From contig VWZL01000355.1 of assembly GCA_013396915.1 (NCBI GenBank), forward strand, positions 558,001 through 622,000: a stretch of DNA of 64,000 bases, read 5' to 3'. Below the pieces are notes generated by a model that was not told the origin of the DNA, did not search any database, and worked only from the letters and a program-made list of their open reading frames with translations. Shown piece by piece: positions 24,201 to 38,100 of the stretch (position 1 is the stretch's first letter; each line of letters opens with the position of its first letter). The stretch comes from Stercorarius parasiticus. Its lineage: Eukaryota > Chordata > Aves > Charadriiformes > Stercorariidae. A program made the position numbers and the translations under genes.

Positions 24201-27200
24201 AGATTCTAGCTGAAAGGAAAATCTCTCCTGGAAAACTTTCATCTACTGATCTCAAGCAAATCCAGAGGGTTTGCTTTCAGTGACTGCTGAGATCTTAAAG
24301 GCATTGTAGGTGTTAATGGTCCCAGTGTCCCATGAGCATGCTGACGTTGCAAAATCAACCTCGACCAGCCTCTGACTACCATTTTTTCAATAGGAAAAAA
24401 AGACAAGTGGGGACAGTCCTTCACTAAAATACCAGCTGCAGGTACCCAAGTGGGAAAGTGCCTTTTAACACCCTTCCCTCCTCCTCCCACCAGTCTGACA
24501 GCACAAAGTTTCAGGGCTTCCCAGCCCAAAATTCCTATTTACTACCCCAAAACGCCATTGAGTCTAATGCTCTTTCCTAATCTTTCCACCTTGGAGCTGC
24601 TTTTAAGGAGCTGCATTTCTCCCTCTCACTCATCCACTCAATACTTCATTTGTTCTTTCAGTGTTATTCTTCCCATGCTGGTCCACTTTTCCCTTGGCTC
24701 ATGCCCCTTCCCACCTAAGTAAACTAACCTCCTCCTCTAAACCTCATCTTGAAAGCTCCTTTGCTTGCTGCCATCCCAACTGCCCCAAAGCGGCTTCTAC
24801 TTCATGTCCCCAGTGTTGCTGCTGGCCACCGGCTCCTGTCACCACTGGCCACTGCAAAGATCAGACATGTGTTGTGTCTACTGCCTGGATCTCCTCTGAA
24901 AAGCTTCAGGTGTATCTTGAACGCTGAAAAAGAGACGCCAACTGCATTTTTAAAAGCCTGCATGGGTGGAAGACTGTGAAAACAAGTGCATGGTAGCCCT
25001 TTCCAAATATCTACCAGTAGCATTCACAGCAGGGAAGGTTTCCGTGTTGGGATCGCAGAAGGTAAAGCAACACCACAAAGCCTCACACTCGCAATAACGC
25101 AGAGGTAACAAGCCAGACAGCTCCATATCTTTTTGCCCAGTTGCTCCTCTTCCTCGTTCTTCAGCCCTACCACATGTTGAACGGCATTGATCTGAGCCGT
25201 ACTGGTGGACAACGGGAACTTTTCAAGGAGAATGCATCAGGGCAAAAGCCACCAAACTCTGAAAGAGCGCAGCACTTCGAATGAGAAAACCACTTCTCAA
25301 GCAATTTATTTCCCAATCCCTTCAAAATTACCTCATTTCACGTGTGTTTGACACCTCCTTTTCCTCTGCAGAAGGTGCAAAAGGTGTCAGGGATAAAAAA
25401 AGGAAAGAAACAATTTGTTCTAACTTCAGCCCCATAAGTGTCACTTAAAACGTGGAATATAATTGAAAAGGACCGTGCTAGAAATGTAGACGCATGATTC
25501 ATGGCTCAGCGGCAGGTTTACATGCCATTGCTGCCATGCATACAGTGCTCTTCTGCTGCTTCAGGTCACGGGTGGCTTCTGCACACGGATTTGTACAGTG
25601 GGATTTTTTAGTAGTCCCTTTACAAACACGACTCTGGGAAATATGAAAGCAAACCCCCTGACATTCAGTGCTTCCTACTCATATATTTTTTGCTAGGGAA
25701 AAAAAAAAAGTGTGTGGTTTAATTACTAATGAAACACAGAAAGAATTTTACTTATCCACACAGAGGATTGTTTTAGCCCATTAGTACTTGATCTCTGGCA
25801 GCTGATGCCCGGGCAGAAGATGGCAGGCACATGAGCGAGAAGGAAATAAAAGAGTTACGAAGAGCAGGGTAGGGCTAGCATAGGTGGTTCAGGAGGATGA
25901 ATGCATTCAGCAGAAATTTATCCAGCATGTTGTCAGTAGCAATATGCAGCCAACCGTTAGGCAGGGTCTCTAGTGTGATTAGCCTTCCTGTCTAGAAAGG
26001 CTTAAGTAGGAAAGCTATTTAGAAAATGTTTTTCCTTCTTCTCCCAAAATTCTTAACTTATTAACATGAAAAGAAAAAGTGATTTCTGAACAAAAGTCAA
26101 AATTTCCTGCAGGAAAGAGACTGTTCCCACAGGATAAACCTTTTAATTAAAAACTGTGTTTCCCTCTAAGGAAAACCATCTGGTTTGACAAATTTCTTAC
26201 CAGCCTTTAAAGGTCTCTAACTGTCGCATGGCTGCTGTGAGATGGCTGCAAAAGGAGATGGATGGGAATTTGAAAGGTGATCTCTTCACTTAGAAGGGGA
26301 AAATTGGTAACGGGAGTTATTGTATTGACCCTTTTCTCCCCCTCATCAGTTTGCTTTCATTGTGTGTACATACAGACTGACCCCTGATGAAAGGGCCTCA
26401 GAAGTCTTTGAGAAGTGAGTGACCCAGCACAGCAGCCCACAAGCTTTTTAATGAGCTCAGGAGATTAAAACTTGCTGTGCCAGCGTCTCGTTGGCCATCT
26501 CTCCCCACTGGCCATTGGCAGATGATCAGTATTGGTGCCTGGGGAGCAGTATCGCCCCAAGTCCCAGGAGCCCTGGCTGTGCCACATGGCCCGGCCAAGG
26601 CATTGGGTCCTCCTCCAAAGCCACCACGATCCTCCACGGCCTGTGAGGTTTTCAATGGAGCAGGAGGAACATTAGCTGCAGGCTTTTCTCCCTTTTTCTA
26701 TTCCTTTTTTTAAATGCATATTGTTTGCTTTAGTTTATTAAAAAAAAAATAATCTTTCTGGAGTGATTTAAAAGTATTTACAGTAACTTCTCACAAAGTT
26801 GGGGGCCACATTTCATTTAGCTTTGAGACATAAAAAGAGGTTGTTTACTCTTTCATTTGAATCAAATATGCGCTGTTTCTATAGCAACTCCAACACTTCA
26901 TAGCGCTAACTGTTACACAGACAGAAAGCATTTAACCCTTTGAAGTGCACGGATCTGAATCTTTCCAAATCAATACCAAAATAATTACCCTTCATCATAT
27001 TGTCAGACTGCATCTAACCAAGGATGGTGCAGGCTTTTTGTTTTATTTTGTGAAAAATATCCTGCCCAAGTATATGTCTTATTAACTCATGTGAGCAAGG
27101 GAAGCAAGGAGTCATTACTATGCTTGAATTTATGACCAGGGTGATGCATCAGTGCAAAAAAACAACGTTTCAGCATTGAGAGCTTGCAATGCTAAACCCC

Positions 27201-30043
27201 ACAACCTAAGAATTTAACTTAAAATGTGTGGAGTCCATAGCAATAGATACAAAACCCATCAGGACAACTTTATTCTTTGAATAATTTGATATAACACAAA
27301 TACCAGGTTGGAAACTGCAATACGTGGCAGCCCTGACCTCAGACTTCATTCATCCCTCTACCAAGCATTCATATGATGGTAACATCTTCATAAAACAACC
27401 TTCTTCTCTTATTTCTCCTACCTCCAGCCACACAACCCCTTTCCTTCAAAGCTGGACCTGAAGCAGCTACACTTGCCTCTGGTCATATCCCCAACTGGGT
27501 AACACATAGATTTTCGTAATAGATAATACATGTAGATAACACCTGAAAAGATACCTAAATATTCTTAGATTTTAGGATGGTTGTGTTCTGGATTTAAATG
27601 CTGTGACTAAACAAATGTCTCAAATATGCAGTATCATACCATACCTGGTGATGAAAAATTCAAGGACAATCAATCTGAGACATATGATGCTGTTTTCATA
27701 GTCAGAATTACCTGCTCTAGAAATCAGCCTCATTATTAGCCTTGATTTAAAACTGAGGGTCTGATGAGGTGGGAAATTTGCAAAGTTTCTGTATTTACTG
27801 CTTTATGACTTCAAGAGCAAGGGCTTCCATCTTTTTCAGGCTTCATTACATTGCACAAATTGGCAATATCTTTTGTGAAGCATCGCTAGAAAAATAATGT
27901 TTCAGGAAGAAGAACACAAGTTGGAAAAAGAATAAAAAAAATCACTTAAAAAGAACAAAAACAATTAATGAGTTAAACCATCTTATTTTTAAATATAATA
28001 GCAAGAGTGAGTCATGAAGAGTCCTCTTACTTCTAAGCTAAGCTAAATGTGTGTGTGGATATACTTGCAAATAGTTTCTCCCATAAGAAAGGTGTGTTTT
28101 GCAGGATATTTTTTACAGAATAGATTTTTTAAAATGTTTATTGATATCTTTTCACGTGTGCTGGAGACTTTTTTATCGTGTCCAGCTGTAGAACTCAGAA
28201 GAGTTGGTGATGTTACCAACAATCCAATTCAATGCATGGCTACAATGTCAGACATCATAAAAGAAAACACCAGTAAAAACTTACGTGGATTACAAATGCT
28301 ATGGCCACGTCTTCTGCTCCGTTCATCATACACTTGCAACTAGCACTGCAAGTTGCAGACCTACACAGTTGGCATCTAGATAGGTTCTTATCAGTACAGA
28401 CTCATAGTGGTCCTCAGCACAGATTGACCAGGGACTGATGTTGCAGGCTAAAGGCCACGCAGTTAATCGTCAGTCCTGCTGATGATGCCGTCCTCTTGAT
28501 GATATGCTCCTATTGACTAGTCCCCAGGATTCATTGCTTTAAAGCTAAACTGTGTCCACCTGGGACACCCCAATTATTCGTTTTTCAGCCATATGCCCGT
28601 ACCCCTGTACCCGCTGTACTCAAGTCCAGAAGATCACGTTGCTGCCTTCCCCCATCAACAGCTACCTTTAGGAGATTGATCAAACCACAGCCTGAATATG
28701 AAGAACAGAACAACATATTTTCCTGAAAGAAAACAACAACATTGTGATGAAAGAGCGTTAATTTTGCTTCAGCCTCTCCCATCTCTTTAGTCACCACTTG
28801 CAGTTTCTAAGGTAAGCTGTTGTGAGGGAGAAAATGCTGCAGAAACCACCAAAGAAACTGTCCTTGTAGACTGCCTTATAACACGGGTTATGAAAGGGCT
28901 GAAGAAGCTTATGGATCTTTTCTATGAGGTTTGCAGAGGTTTCCATGTGAGGTTTTTTTTTTAATATAGGTCTACGAGACGCCATAATATTGATTGACCT
29001 AGTTTTTCCTTGTATGAGACAAGCCATATATTATCCCTAAATAATTTCAGAAAAATTTCAGTGACCACACTACTAAGGAAAGTATCATCTTTCTCAAAGC
29101 AGGACAGTTTCAAATGTTGTTTTGGGGAAAGGATTTTCCTTCTTCAGAATCATTGTAAAAACCTTCATCGATGGCACCAAGAAAGAAAAAAGCAGCAGTG
29201 ATAGTGTGCACAACAGGAGCTTTGTGACCTAACCTTTTGGCTAAATTGCCCCATTTCTTGCTCTTCAAGCTCCAAATTGGACAGATTTCAAATATACATG
29301 CACATATTCTATATGGTAACTGTGTGTTTTTAAATAGTTTATATTTCAGAGATAAAGGAACGAAGAGGATAAGAACTGCCATGCAATACACAAAAAGAAA
29401 AGGAAAGGAAAAAAACTCCATGTCGTAACAGCCTGAGTATATGTACAGCATGAATATACCACCAGAGCATAGTTTTGCTAATTAACTGGTGGACCATTAT
29501 GGCAGCACCAGTTGACAGATTTCCCTGAGACTTTATTTTCCAGTGTGCAAGCTGAGAAAGTGTTGAAACATATGAATTACACTTAGTGGTCCTAGCAGAA
29601 GGGCTCAGCGCATCAGTGACTGACCCTGCAGATTGCAATGCCGAGTTCGTGGCCAGGCAGCGCCGAATGTGAGGATTCAATCAAAGTGCAGAACGGAACG
29701 ATTCTGGAGTTTGATTGCAGCAGGCAGGGGTCATGATGAGAAACAGTGGTTGTTCACCCAGGAGAAATTTGAGAAGAGCATCCTGTCCACACAACGTACC
29801 TGAAGCCGTCTTATTAGCATTCACAGAGAAATCTTGCAGGGGAAAGGGGAGAAAATGAAAGTTAAATGAATGTATAAATAGCTGCAAAGCCCACCAATGT
29901 GTGCATTTTTATGGAGTAAAGGTGAAACAGCATGTGGATGTGCATATGCAGAGGCACTCATGCACTATCATTGCCAGCAAAGAAATCAGCACAATTCAAA
30001 GTGACAGAGATATAAATAGAGTATATTACTACCAGGGATCCTT

Positions 30044-30062
30044 AAAAAAAAAAAAAAAAAAA
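30044..30062. repeat. A19 homopolymer
   Basis: A pure run of 19 A after GGGATCCTT. I looked for a processed pseudogene or SINE body ending here on the plus strand and saw none. It is probably a simple homopolymer. Confidence 0.9.
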
Positions 30063-32267
30063 GCAGCAAGCAACACATATACAATGTATAAAGTGACAAA
30101 TTAACACAAGTGACAAGGTAAAATTGGTTGCATCACTCAAAATATTCTTTAGTGTTGTGATGTATAAGGATGATAACAGAAATATAAAATGAAGCTGGCA
30201 AGTCACAGTCATATTAAAGGCAAAGTGGCTGAACAGGGGACGTGTCCTTAAGTGATTTTCTGTAGTGGACGTTTAACTGAACCAAAGTATATGCAAATAT
30301 TAGACACGTTGGTTCTCTGTGATCCTTTTAGGGTAGACTTGATTGTAAGATTTATTTCCGTCAAGTTTAAAACATAGATGATCCTGTACAACGCACAGAG
30401 GTTTTACATTCTACCTCTGAGTCCATGAGAAAATAACATTTCAGTTTTAAAAAGTTGATTTTAAAAGTCAAGTCGCACCAAATGGTAGTGAGGAGGATTT
30501 TTTAAAAAAAAATATGGGCAATGTAAATGAGCGTCGCTGCACTACATCAGCCTTTTCATTGAAACGAGACTTATTGAGCTTAACTGCCTATACGCTAATT
30601 AAAGCATCCCTCATCCTGTTTGTCCTGTTCAGCGTTACACTGCAAGCTTAGAATGGGTTTCACAAAGCTAAGGCAGTGATAAGTGTTAACAGTATTATAT
30701 TATTTCTCAGGTACAATGAAGATATTTCTTTGGCTGCAGCCAAGAACCTCCAGGGAGAAAAAAAAAATGCATTAAGAAGAGTGGGAATGTACCCTCATAG
30801 CATCGCTGCTTCACCAGTTGTGCTCTGAAGTCTGACTGTAAAGCTTCTGACTACAGCTACCACAATGGAAAGATGTCCATACATTTATCTAGAAGCTGCC
30901 TTTATGCACTGTGCCTGCCTAGAGAGGTGTACTTGGAGAGATACGTAAGCAGCTAAGTGAATTATTGGAAGGCCACATAGAATAACAGGGAATGAAGTTG
31001 ATTCAATGATTGGCACTGGGGAAAAAATGACAGGATCACTCGGGACAAGAACAGTATTCATAGTACGTTGTTTTATATAAATAAGAACTTCCAGAAAGAG
31101 GCACTGGTGACTCATGAGATCTATATGAATGGCCCCACTGCTGTCAATGGAAAGGCAACAGCCAGTGGAAACCTCAGTAACAAGGATACTCAAAGCCAGG
31201 ATAGCGAAACTCAGAAGGAAAACAAACAGCTTGGAAACTTTCCTCCCACCATCTGTGAATTTGTACTTTCAGTACAAATTTCAATACTTTCAGGGTCTGC
31301 AATGGAGCATCCCCTGCACCCTGCAGAGGATCTGAGCTGCTGGAGGAGGCAAAGGCCAGAGGACATCCCTCCTCGCTCATCTGCTGACCTTCTGCCGTTT
31401 TTCAGAGACGTTGCTTCATTTTCACCTACCCCATTCCTCCTCTCTGTACAATGAGGAAACAAAATTCAGTCTCTCTATGATCTGAGAACAGCACTATATA
31501 AGCACTAGACATTTACTATTAATTAGGAAACTGAAGAAGAGTCACATTTTAAAAAAAAAAAAAGTTGTCTCTTAGCAACTCAGCTTCTCCAGCTTCAAAT
31601 AAAGAATTAGAATATGACAAAGTCACATTATTTTCTGCAGTAATTTTGCAATTTGGCTTAATTAAAGTTTATGCTCTAGATGGATTACCAAACAAGTAAC
31701 TGGTAGTTACAGAGATAAATAATTTCTGACCATTTATGTAAAAGTCCTGTGTTGACATTTCAATAGTGCTGTGTATGAGGCACAATTTAGTTCACATGAT
31801 TGCTACTAGGATTGGAGCATTTTCACCACCAGGCCATTAGTGAAGTCTAGATCAGCTCCCCAGTGTCTCTAAATGAGCTGTTTTAAAGGACAGACCCTCA
31901 GAGACCAGAGTTTGATGCTGTAGAGAGATTCAAGAGTGGATGCATCTATAGAAACATTTCCCTTAAGACTCTGCAAACCCAAACTCCTTTCGGGGCCTGA
32001 CGGTAGTAAATGCCAAGGAGTTCCTGAGATCCCCCTGGTCTTTCACTCTTTGCAGTTGCCATGTTATAACATTTCACTTTTGAGTTTGCACAAAGACATA
32101 TGCAAGATAGACCTGGAGCTGCTGAGTATTCTGCAAAATCCATTAGAAGCAGTGCTCCAATATAGTTACACAAACATAACTCAAGCTCAATGCCTTCAAA
32201 GTAAAATTGCTGAGTTCAGCTGCCTGAAGACCATTCTCAAGCCCCACTGCCATAATTTTTACGTAGG

Positions 32268-32307
32268 TATCCATCGGGCTGCAATACTATCCATCGGGCT
32301 GCAATAC
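32268..32307. repeat. Exact 20-bp tandem duplication
   Basis: TATCCATCGGGCTGCAATAC occurs twice back to back with no mismatch (32268-32287 and 32288-32307). The identity of the two copies, including a CpG, points to a recent slippage event or a sequencing artefact. No known element is involved. Confidence 0.95.
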
Positions 32308-34289
32308 ATGGGCTTTGATGAGGAATGAGCCCCAAAGGATGGCAAAATATTCTCTGAAACTCCCCAAAATTAGACCGTCATTGACGGACTTCTCTGGGTC
32401 CTACAACAGAAGGACCACTCATCTTTGTGGTATAGACAGGGATAACTTCAAGCCAGTGTGTTTATACCAACTGGCACCAGCAAAGTTGAGTACAGCGCAG
32501 TGATGCTCAGCTTCAGAGGATATCTGAGCCTGTGGCACTCCAGTCATGCATTCATGACACAAGTTGTGAATCAGAAGACTTCACCCACCCCAGCAGTGAG
32601 TTACCAGCAGTTAAATGAAAGCAGAGAACCGACCATAAGCCCTTCAAGTCCCCTACACGCACAGCTGTCATCTATACCCAGTAATGCTCTACCAGCCATC
32701 AGTGATTCACAGGTCGAGGGCATCTTAGGCTGCTGGCATAGGCTTAATACAAAAATAAGTGGTCTGCGCAGACCTGTTGCAAGGCAAAACCTCCAGCTTT
32801 GTATAACAGAACCAGAAACAGCCATGTTATTATTCCCATAAAAGAAAATGAGGCAAAGGAATAACCACAGTTCTGTTGCCTGTGGCATATGAAATACATT
32901 TTAAAATCCTCCCAGCTCATAGTAAAGGCTCATCATTGCTTAAAATGGTAGAAGATACAGCCTTTGAAACTTTTAAGTATTTAATTTGCATCTTCTTAAA
33001 TCCAAGGCAAAGTTTGGATTGCAAGGTGCAATGAGGAAGGGTAATATTTTTACCCTGGTAAACACAAGTGAAGCCTGTTTCTAATGAGTAGCAATCAAGA
33101 GACACTGCAGGGACACAGAACATAAAATAAAATAGCGAGAGAATCCAATATGCTGCTATTCCTGGCAGTTCTAAAAATTAATTCAAAACTGCATCCATTA
33201 CAAGAGTAATGGAAATGTAGAGCTCCATGTCTGTAAATATTAGGACCATGGCTGATAGCTTCATTTCCTCCCCTACCTCAGTTAAATATGGCAGCTTACA
33301 GCTAAATTACACAATGTGGCCACAGTTTGTAAACAAAATAATCAATGTCGCAAATGTTTGTGCCTAATAAATAGATATACCACTGCATCAGTTAGAATTA
33401 TGCGTCATGCAATAGCTGTTCATTTCCAAATAGGTATATCTCTTATTAAGCATTTGATTATTAATTTCTCCATTCCCAGTGCAAAATATAAGAGAAAGAA
33501 GCCTTCTGCTGTAACATCTTTTGCAAATCACACCCAAAATCTTAATAAAGTAGCTCCCAATCCTGATTCAGATCTAATTCTCTCAGACAGTTGTACGTTG
33601 TCAGCCTGACCCAGATGCTTAAAATGCATTAATGTTTATGCTTTAAACTGGAAAAAACAATCATTGAGTATGATAATCCAAGAATCAGCCTGTGCCCCAT
33701 TGCACCTCAGTGGATTTGACTGCCTTATTTTTCTCATCCTTGTGTAACCCCAGCATCCCTGGTTCATTTAATTCCTTAAGCTTTAATTAAAAAGCAGCCA
33801 TGAAAGCCAGCAAGACAAAGCAGCTGAAAATTCCTTTATAGCTTGCAGAACAGCTAATATTGCTTTGAGAAGAGACAGCAAATACCACATTCGAATACAA
33901 CGGTGGCCTACTGAAAGTTAATCTCTCTTCTGTTGTATCCTGCTGAGGAATACTTTACAGAGCTGGTCTTTTATTTATATTCTTGCATCAGGGGAAGAGA
34001 AAACCATAAAACTTGTTCTATTGTTTTATCTGGTTTCTTCCTCCAGTCTTCAAATGGTGAGTTTGGCATCTGCTTAGCTTACTCCAGGAGAATAACAACA
34101 AAAGATTATTAAGAACGCATGTTTTTAAAACACAAAGTCCTTGCTTCAGTGGGGGGCCACAGGGAGATTTTGTCATAAACCAGGAGATGCTGGTTTGGTG
34201 CTGCAAGAGGTGGAAGTGGAAGAACTGTGTCAGAACCAAGTTTCAATGGCCAAGGGCGGTCAACGTCAGGAGGGCCCAGCTCGCTATTG

Positions 34290-34892
34290 TTATATGGGTG
34301 TATCAAGAGTGATGTGGCTCTTTGTGACTCGGTCACAAAACGCTCTCCCATTACTAACATGTAATGGGATAACAAGGGAGTCCCCAGGGGCCCAGACTGT
34401 GTCAAGAGTAAGTTTTCCTTCCACCACATCAGCTTCCAAAGCGATGTAGACTCGACCTGCACTGTCAGCACCAGAGATTGCACAGAGGTCATTATATTGT
34501 CTGCAGCAGAGAGGATGACCTAACAACCACCACCAGCAAACCCACTGATACAGATGAAGACACTGTAATCTGGGCTGCCAAGGACCCTGGTGCAATGGGC
34601 TCCTTTGTCAAGCCACCTCAAGACTCACTGTGCAACCATGAGCTACCACCAACACAAGGCAGCCACAAAGCTACGACACCAAGAGGGTGATTTTGCTGAG
34701 AATGTTCAACTTCCCCGTCTCTCTGCAGCTTATTGTACTCATCCGTCCCTGCCGAAACAAAGTCTTTAGCACCAGGCAGGACCCAAGCACGGCGCCGGCT
34801 CCATCAGTAACTACCAGACCAAGGAATTTCACACGCCCATCAAAAAACAGCCACATATTGAGGTGCGACCATCCCACCTGAGACAAAGGCAA
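34290..34892 (-). pseudogene. Possible decayed coding segment, unrecognised
   Basis: One minus-strand frame runs 603 bases with only two internal stops (TAG at 34671-34673 and TGA at 34608-34610). That is fewer than chance would give. The segments include LGLVVTDGAGAVLGSCLVLK and, further on, AGRVYIALEADVVEG and WAPGDSLVIPLHV. The composition (Gly, Val, Leu, Asp) is more protein-like than in most random frames of the window. I do not recognise a family. It could be a retrocopy, a fossil of an integrated element, or chance in a GC-richer patch. Two perfect short palindromes at 34321-34369 lie in its downstream end. The plus strand also has a good polypyrimidine acceptor (TTCCCCGTCTCTCTGCAG) near 34728, so an exon in the other direction is an alternative. 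Confidence 0.2.
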
Positions 34893-35098
34893 GCATCAGC
34901 ACTGTATGCTCCAACTATTGCACAGCTTTAAAGCTTCAGGAGCTGCAAGAGCAGCTTTGATCATGTTCCAAGTGGTTTTCATTGTTTCAGCTGAAGCTGT
35001 GATCTCTGAAGTTGGGCAAGGAAGGTTTTTCTCCATTTCAGGAGCCTTTTGCTGGTTTTAGATTTTGTCTTTTCACCTAATCAGATAGAAATATTTTT

Positions 35099-35190
35099 AT
35101 CATAGAATGGTTTGGGTTGGAAGGGACCTTAAAGATCATCTAGTTCCACCCCCCTGCCATGGGCAGGGACACCTCCCACTAGACCAGGCT
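35099..35190 (-). mobile_element. CR1 LINE 3' end (minus strand, about 90 bp)
   Basis: CATAGAATGGTTTGGGTTGG, then AAGGGACCTTAAAGATCATC, then GGGCAGGGACACCTCCCACT and AGACCAGGCT is the reverse complement of a standard CR1 3' terminus. It matches the consensus closely, so it is relatively young. Homology ends at about 35190, where the next bases no longer follow CR1. Only one octamer unit remains at the left end. Confidence 0.93.
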
Positions 35191-35194
35191 ATAA

Positions 35195-38100
35195 ATTCAC
35201 TTCCCAACTAACTTTAGGCCAAGAGAAAGGTTTTGCTGGAGTGTCAATCTTCTTTCCCATATTTTTTGCACATGTACTACAATTAGCTTGCAGTTCACAA
35301 CAAAGTCCTAAGCGAATCACAAAAATTGACAATCTTTTCAAGTAATCCTGCAATGGAAACAAAAAGAGTCAATCAAGATGCTCAACAAAAACAAACTTTA
35401 CCACAAAATGTCTATTTTAACAAACTGGCATATTTGGATGCAAACAGATAATAAAAATAATTCTAACCAAAATCAGTAATTTTTATAAAACTATATGTGA
35501 TAATACTCAGTGTGATCCTGCATTTTCAAAATAAAGCTGTACTTGCCAAACCATTTTATAAGTCTACAATTCTGACCTTCGACCTTCATTCAGCATACAT
35601 GTTAGTCTTTCCCAAAAACTGTGACCATGCCTTAAATTCTCCCTTTTCTGCCTGGATTTTAGCTGTAATGTGCTGACATTGAAGTAAAGTATGCTTCTGC
35701 ATTTCATTTTTATATAGTTGACTTCTTTAGTTCAGCAGTTTTACGGCTTTCAATTTGACTTTTTAAGTACGTGTTTATAGCGTTTCACCTTTCTCTCAAA
35801 TGGGTAAGCCTGTAAGAACTTTGCTGTTTGATTAAGTTATCATGCATGAAGAACCAGAAAAATTTAAGACAATTGTTCATTTAAATGGCTGTTAATTACA
35901 TCCTCCTGACATAGTTATTGTAGTATAAGCACACTTTGGATAAAACTGCTGCACTATCTAATTGAACTCAAAAATATTTCTGACATTTTAATGAACACAC
36001 CAATTAGTTTTATTTTACAAGACTTTCAAATGAACCACAGAGGATTAGAAAATGACATTCAAGGTCTGCATATAATTAAAATTGCATAACACAGAAGGGG
36101 GGAAACAGTGTCACGTTGAAGAAAAAAATATGTAGGGACACATTAACATTCAAGATGCGTTAGAGTAAATATGGTCTTTGTAAAACAGAAGCCATTCTTT
36201 TGTCACCACCAAAGTTCACAGAAGTCAATGGAATGACACATCGTCATTGTCACTAGCCACAGATTGTAAGCCTGGGAATTCCAGGGCCATTATCCTGTTC
36301 CTTGTCAGAGACCCCATTTTCATTTCACTTTCATGGAAATTTTGCATAATTATTTGCGTAAGTCAAGTGGAACTTCACAGAGACAGTGGAGCTATGCAGT
36401 AATGAACTAGGTGCGAGAAGACAAATAGTTGTCTGGACTTCAAAACAATCACAGTGCACATGAGGCTTTCTACATGAGAGAGCTGGATAAGAACAGAAAT
36501 TGAAGGCGTTTAAATCAGTTAAATTAGACTTATAGATTTCACAGTTATCCAGCTGTCTGGATCCATTTGACTAAGCCACTGAAGAACAGGGCCAGATGAC
36601 ACATGTTTTCCATGGAAATAAAGCATTCAATGGCATGGACCTCTCTCTACAGCAGTAAACTCATGTCAAAGGTAGATAGTCAGAGCAGCCCATTTTCCAG
36701 TGATCAATACCTCTGTAAAACAATTGTAAGAATGATGAAAGTATAAATAAAATAGATATACTCAAGTGTATGTACACACTTCAGTATGCAGCAAATTGTG
36801 CACACGTAAATCTTTGGTCTCTTCAGTCAGCGGTTCTTCAAACTCTAAGATTTTAGCTAAGCCTCCAGTCTCTCTAGATGCTTTCCATGCTGCAGACACT
36901 AGCGCCAAATGCAGCATCCCAGCTGCACTCTGAATAAGAGAGACACAGAAAAAGTCCTTGCTTTCCTGATTATAGAAGTCATCCTTTGAATTTATCACAG
37001 ACTGGTATTTGCTTCATTTATTTGGGAATAACTTGGCATGCTAACATTGAATTCCCTCACTGTATTTGTCGTGCTTTCACCGTGATGGGTAGTGACAAAA
37101 TACGCACAGTAAAGGGAAAAGGGAAAAAAAAGAAGGGGGAAAAAGGAAATATCAGTCAACTTGGAACAACATTCAATTATAAAAGTGAATACAAAATGCT
37201 AATAATTCAATGCTCAGTAGCACCCACCTGATTTTCATTATACTCTAAGTAGAATCTGGTATTTGTTTAAGAGGACAAATGTTCTTAAAAGATACGTTGT
37301 TCACAGTCATCTCACGATAAAAAAGGTAAATAAAACTAACTAGTTGGTCTTTGTATCAAAACAAAGAAGAAAAGGAAAAGAGAAAAAAATAATCAAGGAT
37401 GAATTTTCAGCAGATGAAAATGACTCTGGAGGGTGCTGCTGCTTAAACAGATAAAGCCACATGATGTCAGTTTTTCAATGTAAATCAATTTACATCAATG
37501 GAATTACTCAACATGTACCACAACGTATGAACAAGTTTGGACAACACTACATCCTGGCTGCTGAGATGGAGATGGAGAGTGGCAACCCCTGCTAAAGGAC
37601 AGGAAACCAAATGAAATATTAGAAGAAAATATTGATCCTAGGAGAATGTGAATCAGAGAGCAGGTTTTTGTTCCTTTTTTTTTCTATCAAAACAGGTGAC
37701 ATAAAACTGTTTCCAGCAGCGTTTGCTTTGCACATTATAGCAAAAGAAATGAAGGAGGATAAGTGAATTATTGAAACTGTTTATCTATGGAAAACTGGGA
37801 TTGGAAAAATGAAAACAAACACAAAAATATTGCCAATAAAAAAACCCAAAAACCTCTTTTCACTAAAAAACAGATTTTCCAACTTTTGTTTATAGAAGTT
37901 TTTATTCTTGGAGATATTGTTTGCTTGTTTTGGACAGTACATCTTCACTCCCATCCCCCAAAATACAGAAGAAAGGGGAAAAGTCATTGCTATAATTTTA
38001 GCTAATGTATCTGGATGGTTAGTAATGCCTCTCCAATTTTTCAGGTTCTAGGACAGTGTCACACCCCTAGAAAAACCTTAAAACCCTCACACTCATCTAG

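Larger units (their letters stand above)
21260..35095. other. Long unique stretch, no confident gene
   Basis: Nearly 14 kb without a recognisable gene or transposon. It includes CNE-like blocks by eye at about 23150-23310, 26830-27060 and 30480-30700, a 19-base A-run at 30044-30062, an exact 20-bp tandem duplication at 32268-32307, and a partly open minus-strand frame at 34290-34892. The longest open frames (up to 134 codons) have no domain character and overlap other frames at random. This is best read as intergenic or intronic DNA. Confidence 0.5.

Noticed and set aside
30044..30062. Poly-A tail of a processed pseudogene
   Set aside because: No gene-like or SINE-like body precedes it on the plus strand.
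31936..32328. 130-codon plus-strand open frame
   Set aside because: No domain character; it contains the 20-bp tandem duplication and has no supporting splice signals.
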